Origin: Cedecea neteri
GTDB lineage: Bacteria > Pseudomonadota > Gammaproteobacteria > Enterobacterales > Enterobacteriaceae
Length of the DNA stretch: 64,000 nt
Assembly (NCBI RefSeq): GCF_000757825.1
Contig: NZ_CP009451.1
Coordinates: 620,001-684,000 of the forward strand
Direction of reading: 5' to 3'
Both the position numbers and the translations under genes were made by a program. Each line of letters begins with the position of its first letter. Within the stretch, counting starts at the first letter, position 1. Shown in pieces: positions 47,099-56,361 of the stretch. The notes below the pieces were generated by a model, which saw only the letters and a list, made by a program, of their open reading frames with translations, ran no database searches and was not told where the DNA came from.

Positions 47099-48682
47099 AT
47101 GAAAAAATCTCTGGTTGCGGTTGGGGTAATTGTTGCGCTGGGAGTGGTGTGGACCGGCGGAGCCTGGTTTACGGGCAAACAGCTCGAAGGCCGTATGGCC
47201 GAAATGATTGATAACGCCAATGCGGAAATCAAAAATTCTGCGCCGGAATCAGGCCTGGTCCTCAGCTATCAGGACTATAAGCGTGGGCTTTTCCACAGTA
47301 CGGTGCAGCTGGTTGTTAAGCAGGTAGCCGGCACGAAAAATGCGCTGCTCACGCCGGAACAAAACGTCTTATTCAACGAAACCATCGACCATGGTCCTTT
47401 CCCGTTCGCCCAGTTGAAGAAATTCAACCCGATCCCGAGCATGGCGTCTATCCACACCGAGCTTGTGAATAACGAGACGACCAAACATCTCTTTACGCTG
47501 ACCAAAGATAAGCCGCTGATTAGCGTGGACACCCGTGTAGGCTACGGCGGCGCAACCTCCTCCGACATCGCGCTGGCGGCCATTGACGCCACTGAAGGGG
47601 AAAACAAACTCAGCTTCAGCGGCGGCAAATTGACGGCCGACGTTGACGGTTCAGGCAATGAAATCGCGATTTCTGGCACCGCAGACAGCGGGTTGGTTAA
47701 TACCGTTAACGAATACGGCCAGCGCGTACAAATCTCCTTCAACGGCATTAAAACCGACGGCGACAGCAAACGCAGCCTGTTTGACCAGCGCGTTGGCTCG
47801 CAAAAAGCAACCGTTGATAAGCTCTCAATGGTGGTTGACGGTAAAGAGATTGCCGTCGTGGAAGGCTTCAACCTGAACGCAAAATCTGACGTTCAGGACG
47901 ATAAAAAGCACTTTGCCGGCCAGTTCGACTACAGCCTGGACGCGCTGAAAGTGCAGAACCAGAACATGGGCAGCGGCAAGCTGACGCTTAAGCTCGGCAA
48001 TATTGATGCCGCCGCGCTGCGCGAGTTTACGCAGAAATATAACGCCGGCGTACAGCAGCTGATGGCAGACCCCGCCCTGCAGCAAAACCCTGAGCTCTAC
48101 CAGCAGAAATCGGTCGAGCTTATCAGCGCCAACCTGCCGCTGCTGCTGAAGGGCAATCCGACCATTACCGTCGCCCCACTAAGCTGGAAGAACGCGAAAG
48201 GTGAATCAACCTTCAACCTGTCGCTGTTCATGAAAGATCCGCAGGGCGTCACCGGCCCGGCCAATACGCCGGAAGAGCAACTGGACCGCTATGTGAAGTC
48301 TCTCGATGCGAAGCTGACGATCCCGATGCCGATGGCAACGGAAATGATGTCTCAGGTGGCGCAGCTTGAGGGCTATAACGCCGAAGAGTCACAGAAACTC
48401 GCCAGCCAGCAGATCAAAGGCCTGGCCGCGATGGGCCAGATGTTCCGCGTCACCAAAGTGGACGGCGATAACATCACCACCAGCCTGCAGTATGGTAATG
48501 GCAAAGCCGCCCTGAACGGCGAGCAGATGTCGCTGGGTGAGCTGTTCAGCATGTTCGCTCTGCCGGCAGGTATGGGTGGCCCGGCGCTGCAGGATAACGA
48601 CAGTGATGCCGTGCCCCAGCCGCAGGACGACGCGCCTGGGGATGATGCTTCTCCGGACGCCGAACCGGCTCCTCAGCAGTAA
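47099..48682 (+). CDS. ydgA: YdgA family DUF945 protein
   Basis: 527 residues, slightly longer than E. coli YdgA (502) because of an acidic, Pro-rich tail (DNDSDAVPQPQDDAPGDD). N-terminal membrane anchor KSLVAVGVIVALGVVWTGG identical to E. coli; then a large DUF945 domain with ESGLVLSYQDYKRGLFHST and VAPLSWKNAKGESTFNLSLF. Probably anchored in the inner membrane and facing the periplasm; function unknown. ATG at 47099 is preferred over 47057 and 47084 to place the anchor at the N-terminus. Confidence 0.9.
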   Translation: MKKSLVAVGVIVALGVVWTGGAWFTGKQLEGRMAEMIDNANAEIKNSAPESGLVLSYQDYKRGLFHSTVQLVVKQVAGTKNALLTPEQNVLFNETIDHGPFPFAQLKKFNPIPSMASIHTELVNNETTKHLFTLTKDKPLISVDTRVGYGGATSSDIALAAIDATEGENKLSFSGGKLTADVDGSGNEIAISGTADSGLVNTVNEYGQRVQISFNGIKTDGDSKRSLFDQRVGSQKATVDKLSMVVDGKEIAVVEGFNLNAKSDVQDDKKHFAGQFDYSLDALKVQNQNMGSGKLTLKLGNIDAAALREFTQKYNAGVQQLMADPALQQNPELYQQKSVELISANLPLLLKGNPTITVAPLSWKNAKGESTFNLSLFMKDPQGVTGPANTPEEQLDRYVKSLDAKLTIPMPMATEMMSQVAQLEGYNAEESQKLASQQIKGLAAMGQMFRVTKVDGDNITTSLQYGNGKAALNGEQMSLGELFSMFALPAGMGGPALQDNDSDAVPQPQDDAPGDDASPDAEPAPQQ

Positions 48683-48694
48683 CTCTTACATAAA

Positions 48695-48717
48695 CCCCGC
48701 CAGCCGGCGGGGTTTTT
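48695..48717 (+). terminator. ydgA terminator
   Basis: CCCCGCC (48695-48701) and GGCGGGG (48706-48712) with a 4-nt loop, then TTTTT. Confidence 0.88.
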
Positions 48718-48766
48718 AGTTTCTGGCGGCCATCAGGCACGATCCGCTCAAGCTGTTCCTGAAAAG

Positions 48767-49801
48767 TTAGTTTTTAATGGTTATCAGGCGCGCGGGCATA
48801 ATCTGGTTGCTGAAAACGATGTCGCTTTCCTGGACCCGCTGAAGAATACGCTGCGCCGCGCTGCGGCCAATTTCCCTCGCGGGCGTTGTTACCCAGGTCA
48901 TCGGCACGTCGTCTAACTCCTCTTCGGTGACCTCGGCAAAAGCCGCCAGCGCGATATGCCTGTCGTAATAGCTGTCGACGCTGCCGCCCCCCATCTGCCA
49001 GCCCGCCCTTGTCAGGCCGAACCACGCCCCCATGGCCACGGTGCTGTTGTGGCAGACAACCGCGCTGAGGGTCGGGAAATTATGCAGCAGCTCGGTAATC
49101 GCGTCCGCCGCCTGCTTCTGGCTCGGCTCGCACTCGAGGATCCAGTCGCTATGAAAAGGCAGTCCGTGCTGCATCAGCGTGGCGCAGAAACCGCCCAACC
49201 GTTCAGCACGAGTCAGAGAGGAGCTGCGCCCGCCTAGCCAGGCAATACGCTGATGCCCACGCTTAATCAGGTGCTCGGTCACCAGCTGCGCCGCCTGCAT
49301 ATTATCCGGCCGGATAATATCCACTTCATCCAGATAGCTCGCCCGTGAGGCAAACACCAGCGGCAGTTTATTCTGCGCCGCCATTTCCCGCAGGTCGGCA
49401 CCCTGTCCTGCTGCCCCGGCAATAATAATACCGTCCACGCCCTGCGATACCAGCATGTCAAAACAGCGCTGCATATGCTGGCCGTTGCTTCCGCTTTGGG
49501 TCAGAAATAAAAGCTGCCCCTGCTGCTCCAGCGCTTCCGTCAGCCCGGCGGTGAGCTCCGCGTAAAAAGGATTGCAAAGGTCGCGCACGATAAGGCCAAT
49601 CACGCCGCTTTGCCCGCCGCGAAGCGACACGGCCTGGCGATTACGCACAAACCCTAACTTTTCGATGGCCTCATTTACCCGCTGACCGGTGGCGGTTGAA
49701 ATTCTGCCCTTGCCGCTGAGCACCAGCGATACCGTGGTCACCGATACGCCTGCAGCCTCGGCAACCTCGTTGATAGTGATTCTTTTGGTCAGCGTCGACA
49801 T
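48767..49801 (-). CDS. malI: LacI-family repressor MalI
   Basis: 344 residues. N-terminal HTH INEVAEAAGVSVTTVSLVLS and hinge; periplasmic-binding-like effector domain (SGVIGLIVRDLCNPFYAELT, WLGGRSSSLTRAERLGG). Matches E. coli MalI, repressor of malXY, whose natural inducer is unknown. Divergent from malX, with two identical operators in the intergenic DNA. Confidence 0.95.
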   Translation of the reverse strand: MSTLTKRITINEVAEAAGVSVTTVSLVLSGKGRISTATGQRVNEAIEKLGFVRNRQAVSLRGGQSGVIGLIVRDLCNPFYAELTAGLTEALEQQGQLLFLTQSGSNGQHMQRCFDMLVSQGVDGIIIAGAAGQGADLREMAAQNKLPLVFASRASYLDEVDIIRPDNMQAAQLVTEHLIKRGHQRIAWLGGRSSSLTRAERLGGFCATLMQHGLPFHSDWILECEPSQKQAADAITELLHNFPTLSAVVCHNSTVAMGAWFGLTRAGWQMGGGSVDSYYDRHIALAAFAEVTEEELDDVPMTWVTTPAREIGRSAAQRILQRVQESDIVFSNQIMPARLITIKN

Positions 49802-49838
49802 CGTCAGGTCAGATCCTCCGTGAATCGATAAATATAAA

Positions 49839-49933
49839 GATAAAACGTTTTACTTATGCTGGCATATTCAACTTCATTATGCGCGGTAATTCTGAGATCG
49901 TCCTCACGATAAAATTGGGTAAAACGTTTTATC
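49839..49933. promoter_or_regulatory. MalI operators and CRP site in the malI-malX promoter
   Basis: The 15-mer GATAAAACGTTTTAC at 49839-49853 recurs as its exact reverse complement at 49919-49933. These match the known MalI/LacI-family operator core AAAACGTTTT. Between them, TGAGA-TCGTCC-TCACG at 49893-49908 is a good CRP site. This reproduces the E. coli logic: MalI represses both genes, CRP-cAMP activates malX. Confidence 0.8.
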
Positions 49934-49987
49934 ATCACCAAACTTTAGTTACTCAACATCTCATTTTAACCGGGTTAAGGAGTCGTG

Positions 49988-51577
49988 ATGGCGGCTAATA
50001 CACCACAAAAAAAATCGCTGTGGGAATTTTTTCAAAACCTTGGCAAAACCTTTATGTTGCCGGTGGCGCTGCTCTCTTTCTGCGGCATCATGCTGGGGAT
50101 CGGCAGCTCGCTGAGCAGCCATGACGTCGTCACGGAGATCCCGTGGCTGGGTAATCCGGTGCTGCAGCTGATCTTCACTTGGATGAGCAAAATGGGCTCG
50201 TTCGCCTTCAGCTTCCTGCCGGTGATGTTCTGTATTGCGATTCCGCTGGGCCTGGCGCGTGAGAACAAAGGCGTTGCGGCCTTTGCCGGTTTTGTCGGCT
50301 ATATGGTGATGAACCTGGCGGTTAACTTCTGGCTCACCGCTAAAGGCATCCTGCCGACTACCGATGCGGCAATTCTCAAAGCCAACAACATTCAAAGCGT
50401 GCTCGGCGTTCAGTCAATTGATACCGGTATTCTCGGTGCGGTCATTGCCGGGATCATCGTTTATCTGCTGCACGAGCGTTTCCACAACATTCGCCTGCCG
50501 GACGCGCTGGCCTTCTTCGGCGGCACCCGCTTTGTGCCGATCGTTACGACCCTGGTGATGGGGCTGGTTGGCCTGGTCATCCCGCTGATTTGGCCAATTT
50601 TTGCTGCCGGGATCAACGCCCTGGGCTACATGATCCACAGCGCAGGCATTTTTGGCCCGATGATCTTCGGCACCGGCGAACGTCTGCTGCTGCCTTTTGG
50701 CCTGCAGCACATTCTGGTGGCCCTGATTCGCTTCACCGAGGCGGGCGGCACCATGGACGTTTGCGGCCATACCGTGAGCGGCGCGCTGACCATCTTCCAG
50801 GCGCAGCTGAGCTGCCCGACCACCCACGGTTTCTCTGAGAGCGCAACGCAGTTCCTGTCACAGGGTAAAATGCCGGCGTTCCTCGGCGGCCTGCCTGGCG
50901 CTGCGTTGGCGATGTACCACTGCGCCCGTCCAGAAAACCGTCATAAAATTAAAGGGCTGCTGATCTCCGGCGTGATTGCCTGCGTCGTGGGCGGTACCAC
51001 AGAGCCGATCGAGTTCCTGTTCCTGTTCGTGGCTCCGGTACTGTACCTCATTCACGCCGTGCTGACGGGTATTGGCTTTACCATGATGTCCGTGCTGGGC
51101 GTCACCATCGGTAACACCGACGGCAACATTATCGACTTCTTCGTCTTCGGCGTGCTGCACGGCCTGTCCACCAAATGGTATATGGTGCCGGTCGTGGCCG
51201 CGGTGTGGTTTGCTGGCTACTATGCTATCTTCCGCTTCGCCATCACCCGCTTCAATATCAAAACCCCTGGTCGTGATATTGAAACCACCACCGCAGAAAA
51301 ACCCGTCGGCGGCCACACGGGCAAATCCGGCTATAACGTGCCGGCTATTCTGGCGGCGCTGGGCGGCAGCGACAACATTTCGACGCTGGATAACTGCATC
51401 ACCCGTCTGCGCCTGTCGGTCAAAGATATGTCGCTGGTGGATACCGCAGCCCTGAAGGCCAACCGCGCCATCGGCGTCGTGAAGCTTAACGAGCACAACC
51501 TGCAGGTGGTCATCGGGCCACAGGTTCAGTCGGTCAAAGATGAGATGGTCGGCCTGATGCGAACCGTCGAGGCTTAA
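49988..51577 (+). CDS. malX: PTS EIICB component MalX
   Basis: 529 residues. About ten membrane helices with EIIC motif CVVGGTTEPIEFLFLFVAPV. A C-terminal EIIB domain starts near residue 450, with the phosphorylation Cys in TLDNCITRLRLSVKD. E. coli MalX can carry glucose and maltose, but its physiological sugar is unknown. ATG at 49988 is chosen over the adjacent GTG at 49985 because the AAGGAG spacing fits better. First gene of malXY. Confidence 0.95.
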   Translation: MAANTPQKKSLWEFFQNLGKTFMLPVALLSFCGIMLGIGSSLSSHDVVTEIPWLGNPVLQLIFTWMSKMGSFAFSFLPVMFCIAIPLGLARENKGVAAFAGFVGYMVMNLAVNFWLTAKGILPTTDAAILKANNIQSVLGVQSIDTGILGAVIAGIIVYLLHERFHNIRLPDALAFFGGTRFVPIVTTLVMGLVGLVIPLIWPIFAAGINALGYMIHSAGIFGPMIFGTGERLLLPFGLQHILVALIRFTEAGGTMDVCGHTVSGALTIFQAQLSCPTTHGFSESATQFLSQGKMPAFLGGLPGAALAMYHCARPENRHKIKGLLISGVIACVVGGTTEPIEFLFLFVAPVLYLIHAVLTGIGFTMMSVLGVTIGNTDGNIIDFFVFGVLHGLSTKWYMVPVVAAVWFAGYYAIFRFAITRFNIKTPGRDIETTTAEKPVGGHTGKSGYNVPAILAALGGSDNISTLDNCITRLRLSVKDMSLVDTAALKANRAIGVVKLNEHNLQVVIGPQVQSVKDEMVGLMRTVEA

Positions 51578-51586
51578 TTCACAAAC

Positions 51587-51607
51587 GGGCGCTGCGGCGC
51601 CCTTTTT
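51587..51607 (+). terminator. Hairpin between malX and malY
   Basis: GGGCGC (51587-51592), loop TGCG, GCGCCC (51597-51602), then TTTTT. A compact terminator 9 bp after malX; likely partial, because malY has only about 14 bp after it before its own start. Confidence 0.7.
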
Positions 51608-51620
51608 GCCGTGAGGTTTT

Positions 51621-52793
51621 ATGTTTGATTTTTCTGTTCCGGTAGACCGCCACGGGACCTGGTGCACCCAGTGGGATTACGTGGCCGATCGCTTCGGCGC
51701 CGCCGACCTGCTGCCCTTTACTATCTCCGATATGGACTTCCCTACCGCGCCCTGCATCCTTGAAGCCCTGCAAAAACGGCTGGCTCACGGCGTGCTCGGC
51801 TACAGCCGCTGGAAGAACGACGATTTTCTCTCCGCTATCGCCCACTGGTATCAGCAACGCTTCGGCAGCACCATCGACCCTGAAAGCGTAGTCTACGGGC
51901 CTTCCGTGATTTACATGGTTTCACAGCTCATTCGCCAGTGGTCACAGCCGGGCGACGGCGTGCTTATTCATACCCCGGCCTACGATGCGTTCTACAAGGC
52001 AATTGAAGGCAACAAGCGTCAGGTATTGAGCGCTTCGCTGCAAAAAACGGCGGACGGCTGGCAGTGTGATATGGCGGAGCTGGAGGCGTTGCTCGCCCGC
52101 CCTGAATGCAAAGTTATGCTGCTGTGCAGCCCGCACAACCCAACCGGCAAGGTCTGGACTCGCGCAGAGCTGGAGCTGATGGCTGAACTCTGCGAACGCC
52201 ACGGCGTGCGCGTTATCAGCGACGAAATCCATATGGATATGGTGTGGGGCGAAAATCAGCATATTCCGTGGTGCGACATCGGCCGCGGCGGCTGGGCGCT
52301 GTTCACTTCGGGCTCTAAAAGCTTCAACATCCCGGCGCTCACCGGCGCCTACGGGCTGATAAATGATGCAGAAGATCGCCAGCAGTATCTGAGCGTGCTC
52401 AAAGGGCAGGACGGCCTCTCTTCTCCGGCGGTGCTAGCAATCGTCGCCCATATTGCCGCCTACCGTGAAGGCGAATCCTGGCTTGATGCGCTGCGAGACT
52501 ATCTGCAGGATAATTTGCAGTTCGTGGCCGACAGGTTGAACCAGGCATTCCCGGCGCTTAACTGGCAGCCGCCGCAGTCCACCTATCTGGCCTGGGTCGA
52601 TTTACGCCCGCTGGGGCTGGACGATCGCGCCCTGCAGAAAGCGCTTATTGAGCAGCAAAAAGTCGCCATCATGCCCGGCTACACCTACGGCGTTGAAGGC
52701 AATGGCTTTATTCGCCTGAACGCCGGGTGCCCGCGCGTCAAGCTTGAGGCCGGCGTCGAGCGGCTTATCGCCGGGATCCAGTCCCTGCTGTAG
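51621..52793 (+). CDS. malY: MalY, PLP-dependent beta-cystathionase and MalT antagonist
   Basis: 390 residues, fold type I. PLP motifs YGPSVIYMVSQLIRQW, LLCSPHNPTGKVWTRAEL, VISDEIHMDM and Schiff-base Lys in TSGSKSFNIPALTGAYG. E. coli MalY cleaves cystathionine and separately represses the maltose regulon by binding MalT. Directly follows malX. In E. coli malY is followed by add; here three accessory genes or remnants intervene. Confidence 0.95.
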   Translation: MFDFSVPVDRHGTWCTQWDYVADRFGAADLLPFTISDMDFPTAPCILEALQKRLAHGVLGYSRWKNDDFLSAIAHWYQQRFGSTIDPESVVYGPSVIYMVSQLIRQWSQPGDGVLIHTPAYDAFYKAIEGNKRQVLSASLQKTADGWQCDMAELEALLARPECKVMLLCSPHNPTGKVWTRAELELMAELCERHGVRVISDEIHMDMVWGENQHIPWCDIGRGGWALFTSGSKSFNIPALTGAYGLINDAEDRQQYLSVLKGQDGLSSPAVLAIVAHIAAYREGESWLDALRDYLQDNLQFVADRLNQAFPALNWQPPQSTYLAWVDLRPLGLDDRALQKALIEQQKVAIMPGYTYGVEGNGFIRLNAGCPRVKLEAGVERLIAGIQSLL

Positions 52794-52800
52794 CCATTAA

Positions 52801-52816
52801 GGGGAGCCTGCTCCCC
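52801..52816 (+). terminator. Hairpin after malY
   Basis: GGGGAGC (52801-52807) and GCTCCCC (52810-52816) with a 2-nt loop, followed by TTCT. Short T tract, so weak. Confidence 0.5.
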
Positions 52817-52924
52817 TTCTCCACCCTGCTCATTCATCCTTTCGTCATCTTTCCGACACCTAACCGACACACTATCTTCACCCGCTCACCTTAAGCTCTT
52901 GTCCATTAAAAACAGGAGCAAATC

Positions 52925-54355
52925 ATGCACGTTTTTTCCGGTGAAATTCCCTTCGGTCATGCTGTCCATTCCTTCCATGTTGCCCCAAATACTCCGGCGA
53001 TTAGCCTGACGGGCACCACGCTGCGTACCGGGCATCTTTATTGTTATCTGTACGACAGCCGCCGGCAGCTGCGGGCCTCCGTGATGCTGCAAAAGCCTGA
53101 AAAAGTGCTGACGGTTTGCCCTGACTGGGCCTCCGTCGGCGCACTGCCAGGGGAACTCCCGCCGGGAGAGTGGCAGCTGCATGTCTATAACGTCATTGGG
53201 GAAAGCCGCTCGCCGCAGCCGATGAGCTACCGGCTGGACGTCAGCTTTGACGCGCTGGCCGCCCCGGTAGACTTTGACAAGCTGGGCGTGCTGCGCCCCG
53301 ATCATCAGGTGATTTTTGACTACCAGCGCACGCTGAGCGACCGCCCGGGCTGGTACCGTGGCGACCTCCACGGCCATACCACTTTGTCCGACGGCAACAA
53401 TACGCTGCTGCAGGCGCTGGACATCATGGCCGAACAGGGCCTGGATTTCTTCTTCCTGACCGAACACAACCTGTCGCACGCCTGCCTGCCGCGCCATGAC
53501 AGCGTGCTGATGCTGCCGGGCATTGAGGTCACCGCCGACAAAGGCCACCTGAACGTGCACGGCCCGGCCGCCACGCTGAATATGTTCAATGCTGATTACA
53601 GCAGCCGCGGCCTGATTACTCAGGGCATTGCGCTCAAGCGCCCGGAAAGCGTCCTGAGCGTGAACCACGCCATGCTGCATCCGTGGAGCTGGCTGTACGA
53701 CGAGATGCCGCTGGCAGACGTTGACGTGCTGGAAGTGCTCAACGATCCGACCTGGAAAAACGCTACCACCGCCAACGAACAGGTCGTGGAGATTTTCAAT
53801 ACGCTGTGGAACGCCGGGCACCGTATTTATGCCGTAGGAGGCAGCGACTGCCATATGCAGCCTCACGAGCGTTACCCGCAGGCTACGGAGCCGTCAATTT
53901 ACGGCGATCCGGCAACCTGGGTTTATGCTCAGGCGCTCAGCGGGGAGGCCATTCTTGCGGCCATCAAAAAGGGACATTGTTATTTTGAACGCCGCTGTGG
54001 CCTGAACTTCAGCCTGAACGACGGGGCGCTGCTGCCCGGCGATGCCGCCGATGGTAGACAGGTCGTGCTGACCGTTGCGGTAAAAGATACCGGGCAGCGC
54101 TACACGCTTCAGGTGGTGTCCGACACGGGTATTCTGGCGGAACACGCGCTGGAAACCACGCCGCAGGATATCCGCTGCGACATGGCTGAACATGCCTGGA
54201 TTCGCTGGGATATTCGCCGCAGCAACGGCACGCTAGAGGGGATGATCAATCCGGTTTACTGCGCGCAGCACCCGCTGTTCCTGTCGCCCATTGGCACCAC
54301 CTGGGGCGACGTTACCGGCCATCTTGAGTTCCCTCGCAGCACGGATGAAGAATAA
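52925..54355 (+). CDS. PHP-domain metallohydrolase, CehA/McbA family
   Basis: 476 residues. N-terminal beta-rich part (about 1-130), then a PHP domain: GDLHGHTTLSDGNN (His-x-His metal ligands), FLTEHNLSHACL, LPGIEVTADKGHLNVHG and GGSDCHMQPHERYP (Asp-x-His). A C-terminal beta domain follows (about 355-476). CehA/McbA-like enzymes are metal-dependent phosphoesterases or carbamate hydrolases. No signal peptide is visible; substrate unknown. AGGAG precedes ATG at 52925. It lies between malY and a POT-like transporter and has its own 130-bp promoter gap, so uptake-plus-hydrolysis with the transporter is a reasonable inference. Confidence 0.8.
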   Translation: MHVFSGEIPFGHAVHSFHVAPNTPAISLTGTTLRTGHLYCYLYDSRRQLRASVMLQKPEKVLTVCPDWASVGALPGELPPGEWQLHVYNVIGESRSPQPMSYRLDVSFDALAAPVDFDKLGVLRPDHQVIFDYQRTLSDRPGWYRGDLHGHTTLSDGNNTLLQALDIMAEQGLDFFFLTEHNLSHACLPRHDSVLMLPGIEVTADKGHLNVHGPAATLNMFNADYSSRGLITQGIALKRPESVLSVNHAMLHPWSWLYDEMPLADVDVLEVLNDPTWKNATTANEQVVEIFNTLWNAGHRIYAVGGSDCHMQPHERYPQATEPSIYGDPATWVYAQALSGEAILAAIKKGHCYFERRCGLNFSLNDGALLPGDAADGRQVVLTVAVKDTGQRYTLQVVSDTGILAEHALETTPQDIRCDMAEHAWIRWDIRRSNGTLEGMINPVYCAQHPLFLSPIGTTWGDVTGHLEFPRSTDEE

Positions 54356-54493
54356 TTTCCTGGCAGTTTTGTCTGGTTATTTCTTTGGTTTGTAAAATTT
54401 TGAAATTATTTAATATGAATATTTAGTCGTTGTGCTTTGCATAAATCCGCTAAAAACGACGAAAATGCTCTCTCATCATAGTCATAGAAATCA

Positions 54494-54525
54494 GACCCGG
54501 TGACGCGCTGCCTCCCGGGTCTTTT
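54494..54525 (+). terminator. Terminator before the POT-like gene
   Basis: GACCCGG (54494-54500) and CCGGGTC (54515-54521) with a 14-nt loop, then TTTTG. It lies 20 bp upstream of the next start, so it may act as an attenuator for it or end the PHP gene. Confidence 0.65.
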
Positions 54526-54545
54526 GTTGTACAGAGAGAGACAAT

Positions 54546-56021
54546 ATGAGTTTATCTTCCGGCCATGCTTCTCATCAGGCGATCCCCCCCGGCTCGGGCG
54601 CACTGTTCTTCATTCAGATGTTCGCCACGCTTGGTTTTGCGGTGCTGTATTCAACTCTGGTGCTCTACGTCACTAAGCGGCTGGGCTTTAGCGAAGGCCA
54701 GGCCGACGCCATGATGGGTATTTTCGGGGCGTTCAACTACGGGCTGCACCTGTTCGGAGGCTGTCTCGGGGGCCGCTATCTTAGCAACCGTAATCTGTTT
54801 GTGCTGGGGATGCTGCTGCAGGTTGCGGGCTGCTATCTTATTGCCGAGGCGGGCCTGACCGGCCTGTGGTGGGGGCTGGCCATGTTCCTGAGCGGCAGCG
54901 GGCTGAACGTCACCTGCCTGAACATGATGCTGACCCAGCGTTTTGCGCCGGATGACGATCGCCGCGAAGCCGCCTTCCTGTGGAACTACGCCGGGATGAA
55001 CCTGGGCTTCTTTATCGGCTTTACCGTGGCGGGCTACTACCAGCTGACCGAAAGCTATCGGGCGCTGTTCCTTTTTGCCACCCTCGGTAACGTTGCCGCC
55101 GTGGTGATAACCCTGCTCCGCTGGCCGGTGCTGGCCGACATCAGCACGCCGCTGCAGCACGTCAAGGGCAAAGGCTTTTATCTGCGCATGGCTTTTGGCC
55201 TGCTGGTGCTGATTCTTCTGGTGCCCGTCCTGCGCCTCCTGCTCGGCCATACCGAATTTAGCGGCACGTTCGTCATCGTGCTGGGCGCGCTGATCTTCCT
55301 GATGCTCTGCGTGATGACCGTTCGCCGACCTAATAAACATGAACGTCGCCGCATGGCGGCCTACCTGCTGCTGGCCGTGGGTTCACTGGTCTTCTGGTCG
55401 CTGTACCAGCTGGCACCGATGGGGCTGACGCTGTTCGCCGAACATAACGTGACCCTGAGCGCTTTCGGCTGGCAGGTTTCGCCGCAGTGGCTGCAAAACA
55501 TCAACACCATGGTGATTGTGATTGGTGGCCCGCTGATGGCCTGGCTGTTCAAGCGCCTGCGCGATCGCGGCGTGCGTATCGATATTCCGGCGCAGTTTGC
55601 CTCCTCGTTATTCTGCATGGGCGTTGGCATGCTGGTGCTGCCTTTGGGGATTACCATGGCCGGCGCGGACGGCATGGTTGCCCTGAAATGGATCGTGCTT
55701 AGCTACATTCTGCAAAGCATCGGTGAGCTGCTGATTTCCCCGGTCGGCTACTCGATGATCGGTAAACTGGCCCCCGCCAACCTGCAGGGGCTGATGATGG
55801 GCTGCTGGATGATGGTGACCGGCGTAGCCTCCGTGCTGGCGGGCTATGTTTCAGGCCGTATGCCGCAAAATAGCGGCAGCACGCCGGTATTGACCGACCC
55901 GGGCTACAGCAAGGTCTTTAGCCAACTGGGCTGGGGCTCCGTCGCGACCGGCGTTATTTTGCTGCTGCTTATCCCACTGCTGCGCCGCCTGATCGAGCAA
56001 AAAAATACCGCTCAGGCCTGA
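54546..56021 (+). CDS. POT/PTR-family MFS transporter lacking the ExxER motif
   Basis: 491 residues, 12-14 membrane helices. The second POT signature is present (FLWNYAGMNLGFFIGFT, cf. FYxxINxGS), as are SYILQSIGELLISPVGYSM and GLMMGCWMMVTGVASVLAG. In helix 1, where proton-coupled peptide carriers have ExxERFxYYG, this protein has QMFATLGFAV, so the proton-coupling Glu/Glu/Arg set is missing. It is therefore probably not a typical di/tripeptide-proton symporter; substrate and mechanism are open. Neighbours: PHP hydrolase upstream and a GNAT fragment downstream. Confidence 0.78.
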   Translation: MSLSSGHASHQAIPPGSGALFFIQMFATLGFAVLYSTLVLYVTKRLGFSEGQADAMMGIFGAFNYGLHLFGGCLGGRYLSNRNLFVLGMLLQVAGCYLIAEAGLTGLWWGLAMFLSGSGLNVTCLNMMLTQRFAPDDDRREAAFLWNYAGMNLGFFIGFTVAGYYQLTESYRALFLFATLGNVAAVVITLLRWPVLADISTPLQHVKGKGFYLRMAFGLLVLILLVPVLRLLLGHTEFSGTFVIVLGALIFLMLCVMTVRRPNKHERRRMAAYLLLAVGSLVFWSLYQLAPMGLTLFAEHNVTLSAFGWQVSPQWLQNINTMVIVIGGPLMAWLFKRLRDRGVRIDIPAQFASSLFCMGVGMLVLPLGITMAGADGMVALKWIVLSYILQSIGELLISPVGYSMIGKLAPANLQGLMMGCWMMVTGVASVLAGYVSGRMPQNSGSTPVLTDPGYSKVFSQLGWGSVATGVILLLLIPLLRRLIEQKNTAQA

Positions 56022-56243
56022 TTCACAGGGCGCGGCCAGATTGAGGCGGTGCGAATTGCGCGATCGCAGAGAGGGACCGGGTTTGGCAAACAGATGTTTG
56101 CGTGGGCTGTAGAACAGTGCAAAGCGCGAGGCTGCCATTTCGTCCAGCTGACGACAGATAAAACGCGAACTGATGCGCACCGCTTTTACGACAGGCTGGG
56201 CTTTGAGGCCAGCCACCTCGGCTACAAGCTGACGCTGCAGTAG
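56022..56243 (+). pseudogene. C-terminal remnant of a GNAT acetyltransferase
   Basis: Immediately after the POT-gene stop, one frame reads GQIEAVRIARSQRGTGFGKQ, then WAVEQCKARGCHFVQLTTD and FYDRLGFEASHLGYKL. This is the acetyl-CoA-binding half of a GNAT enzyme (RxxGxG loop). No N-terminal half exists: the frame is blocked by TGA at 56019-56021 and upstream is the transporter gene. The only in-frame start is GTG at 56049. I read it as a truncated gene, probably cut when the transporter gene was inserted or by a deletion. Confidence 0.7.
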
Positions 56244-56361
56244 TTTTTCATCCGTGAGCGCACGACAGGGACGTTTGCGCAACAAAGTTTTCACGGCCGT
56301 AGCAATTGCCCCCGATTTCTTTTTATAATACGCCGCACTTTAATCAAAAAAGAGTGCGACC

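Noticed and set aside
52886..53866. 326-codon minus-strand ORF opposite the PHP gene
   Set aside because: Antisense shadow; the plus strand carries the full set of PHP metal motifs.
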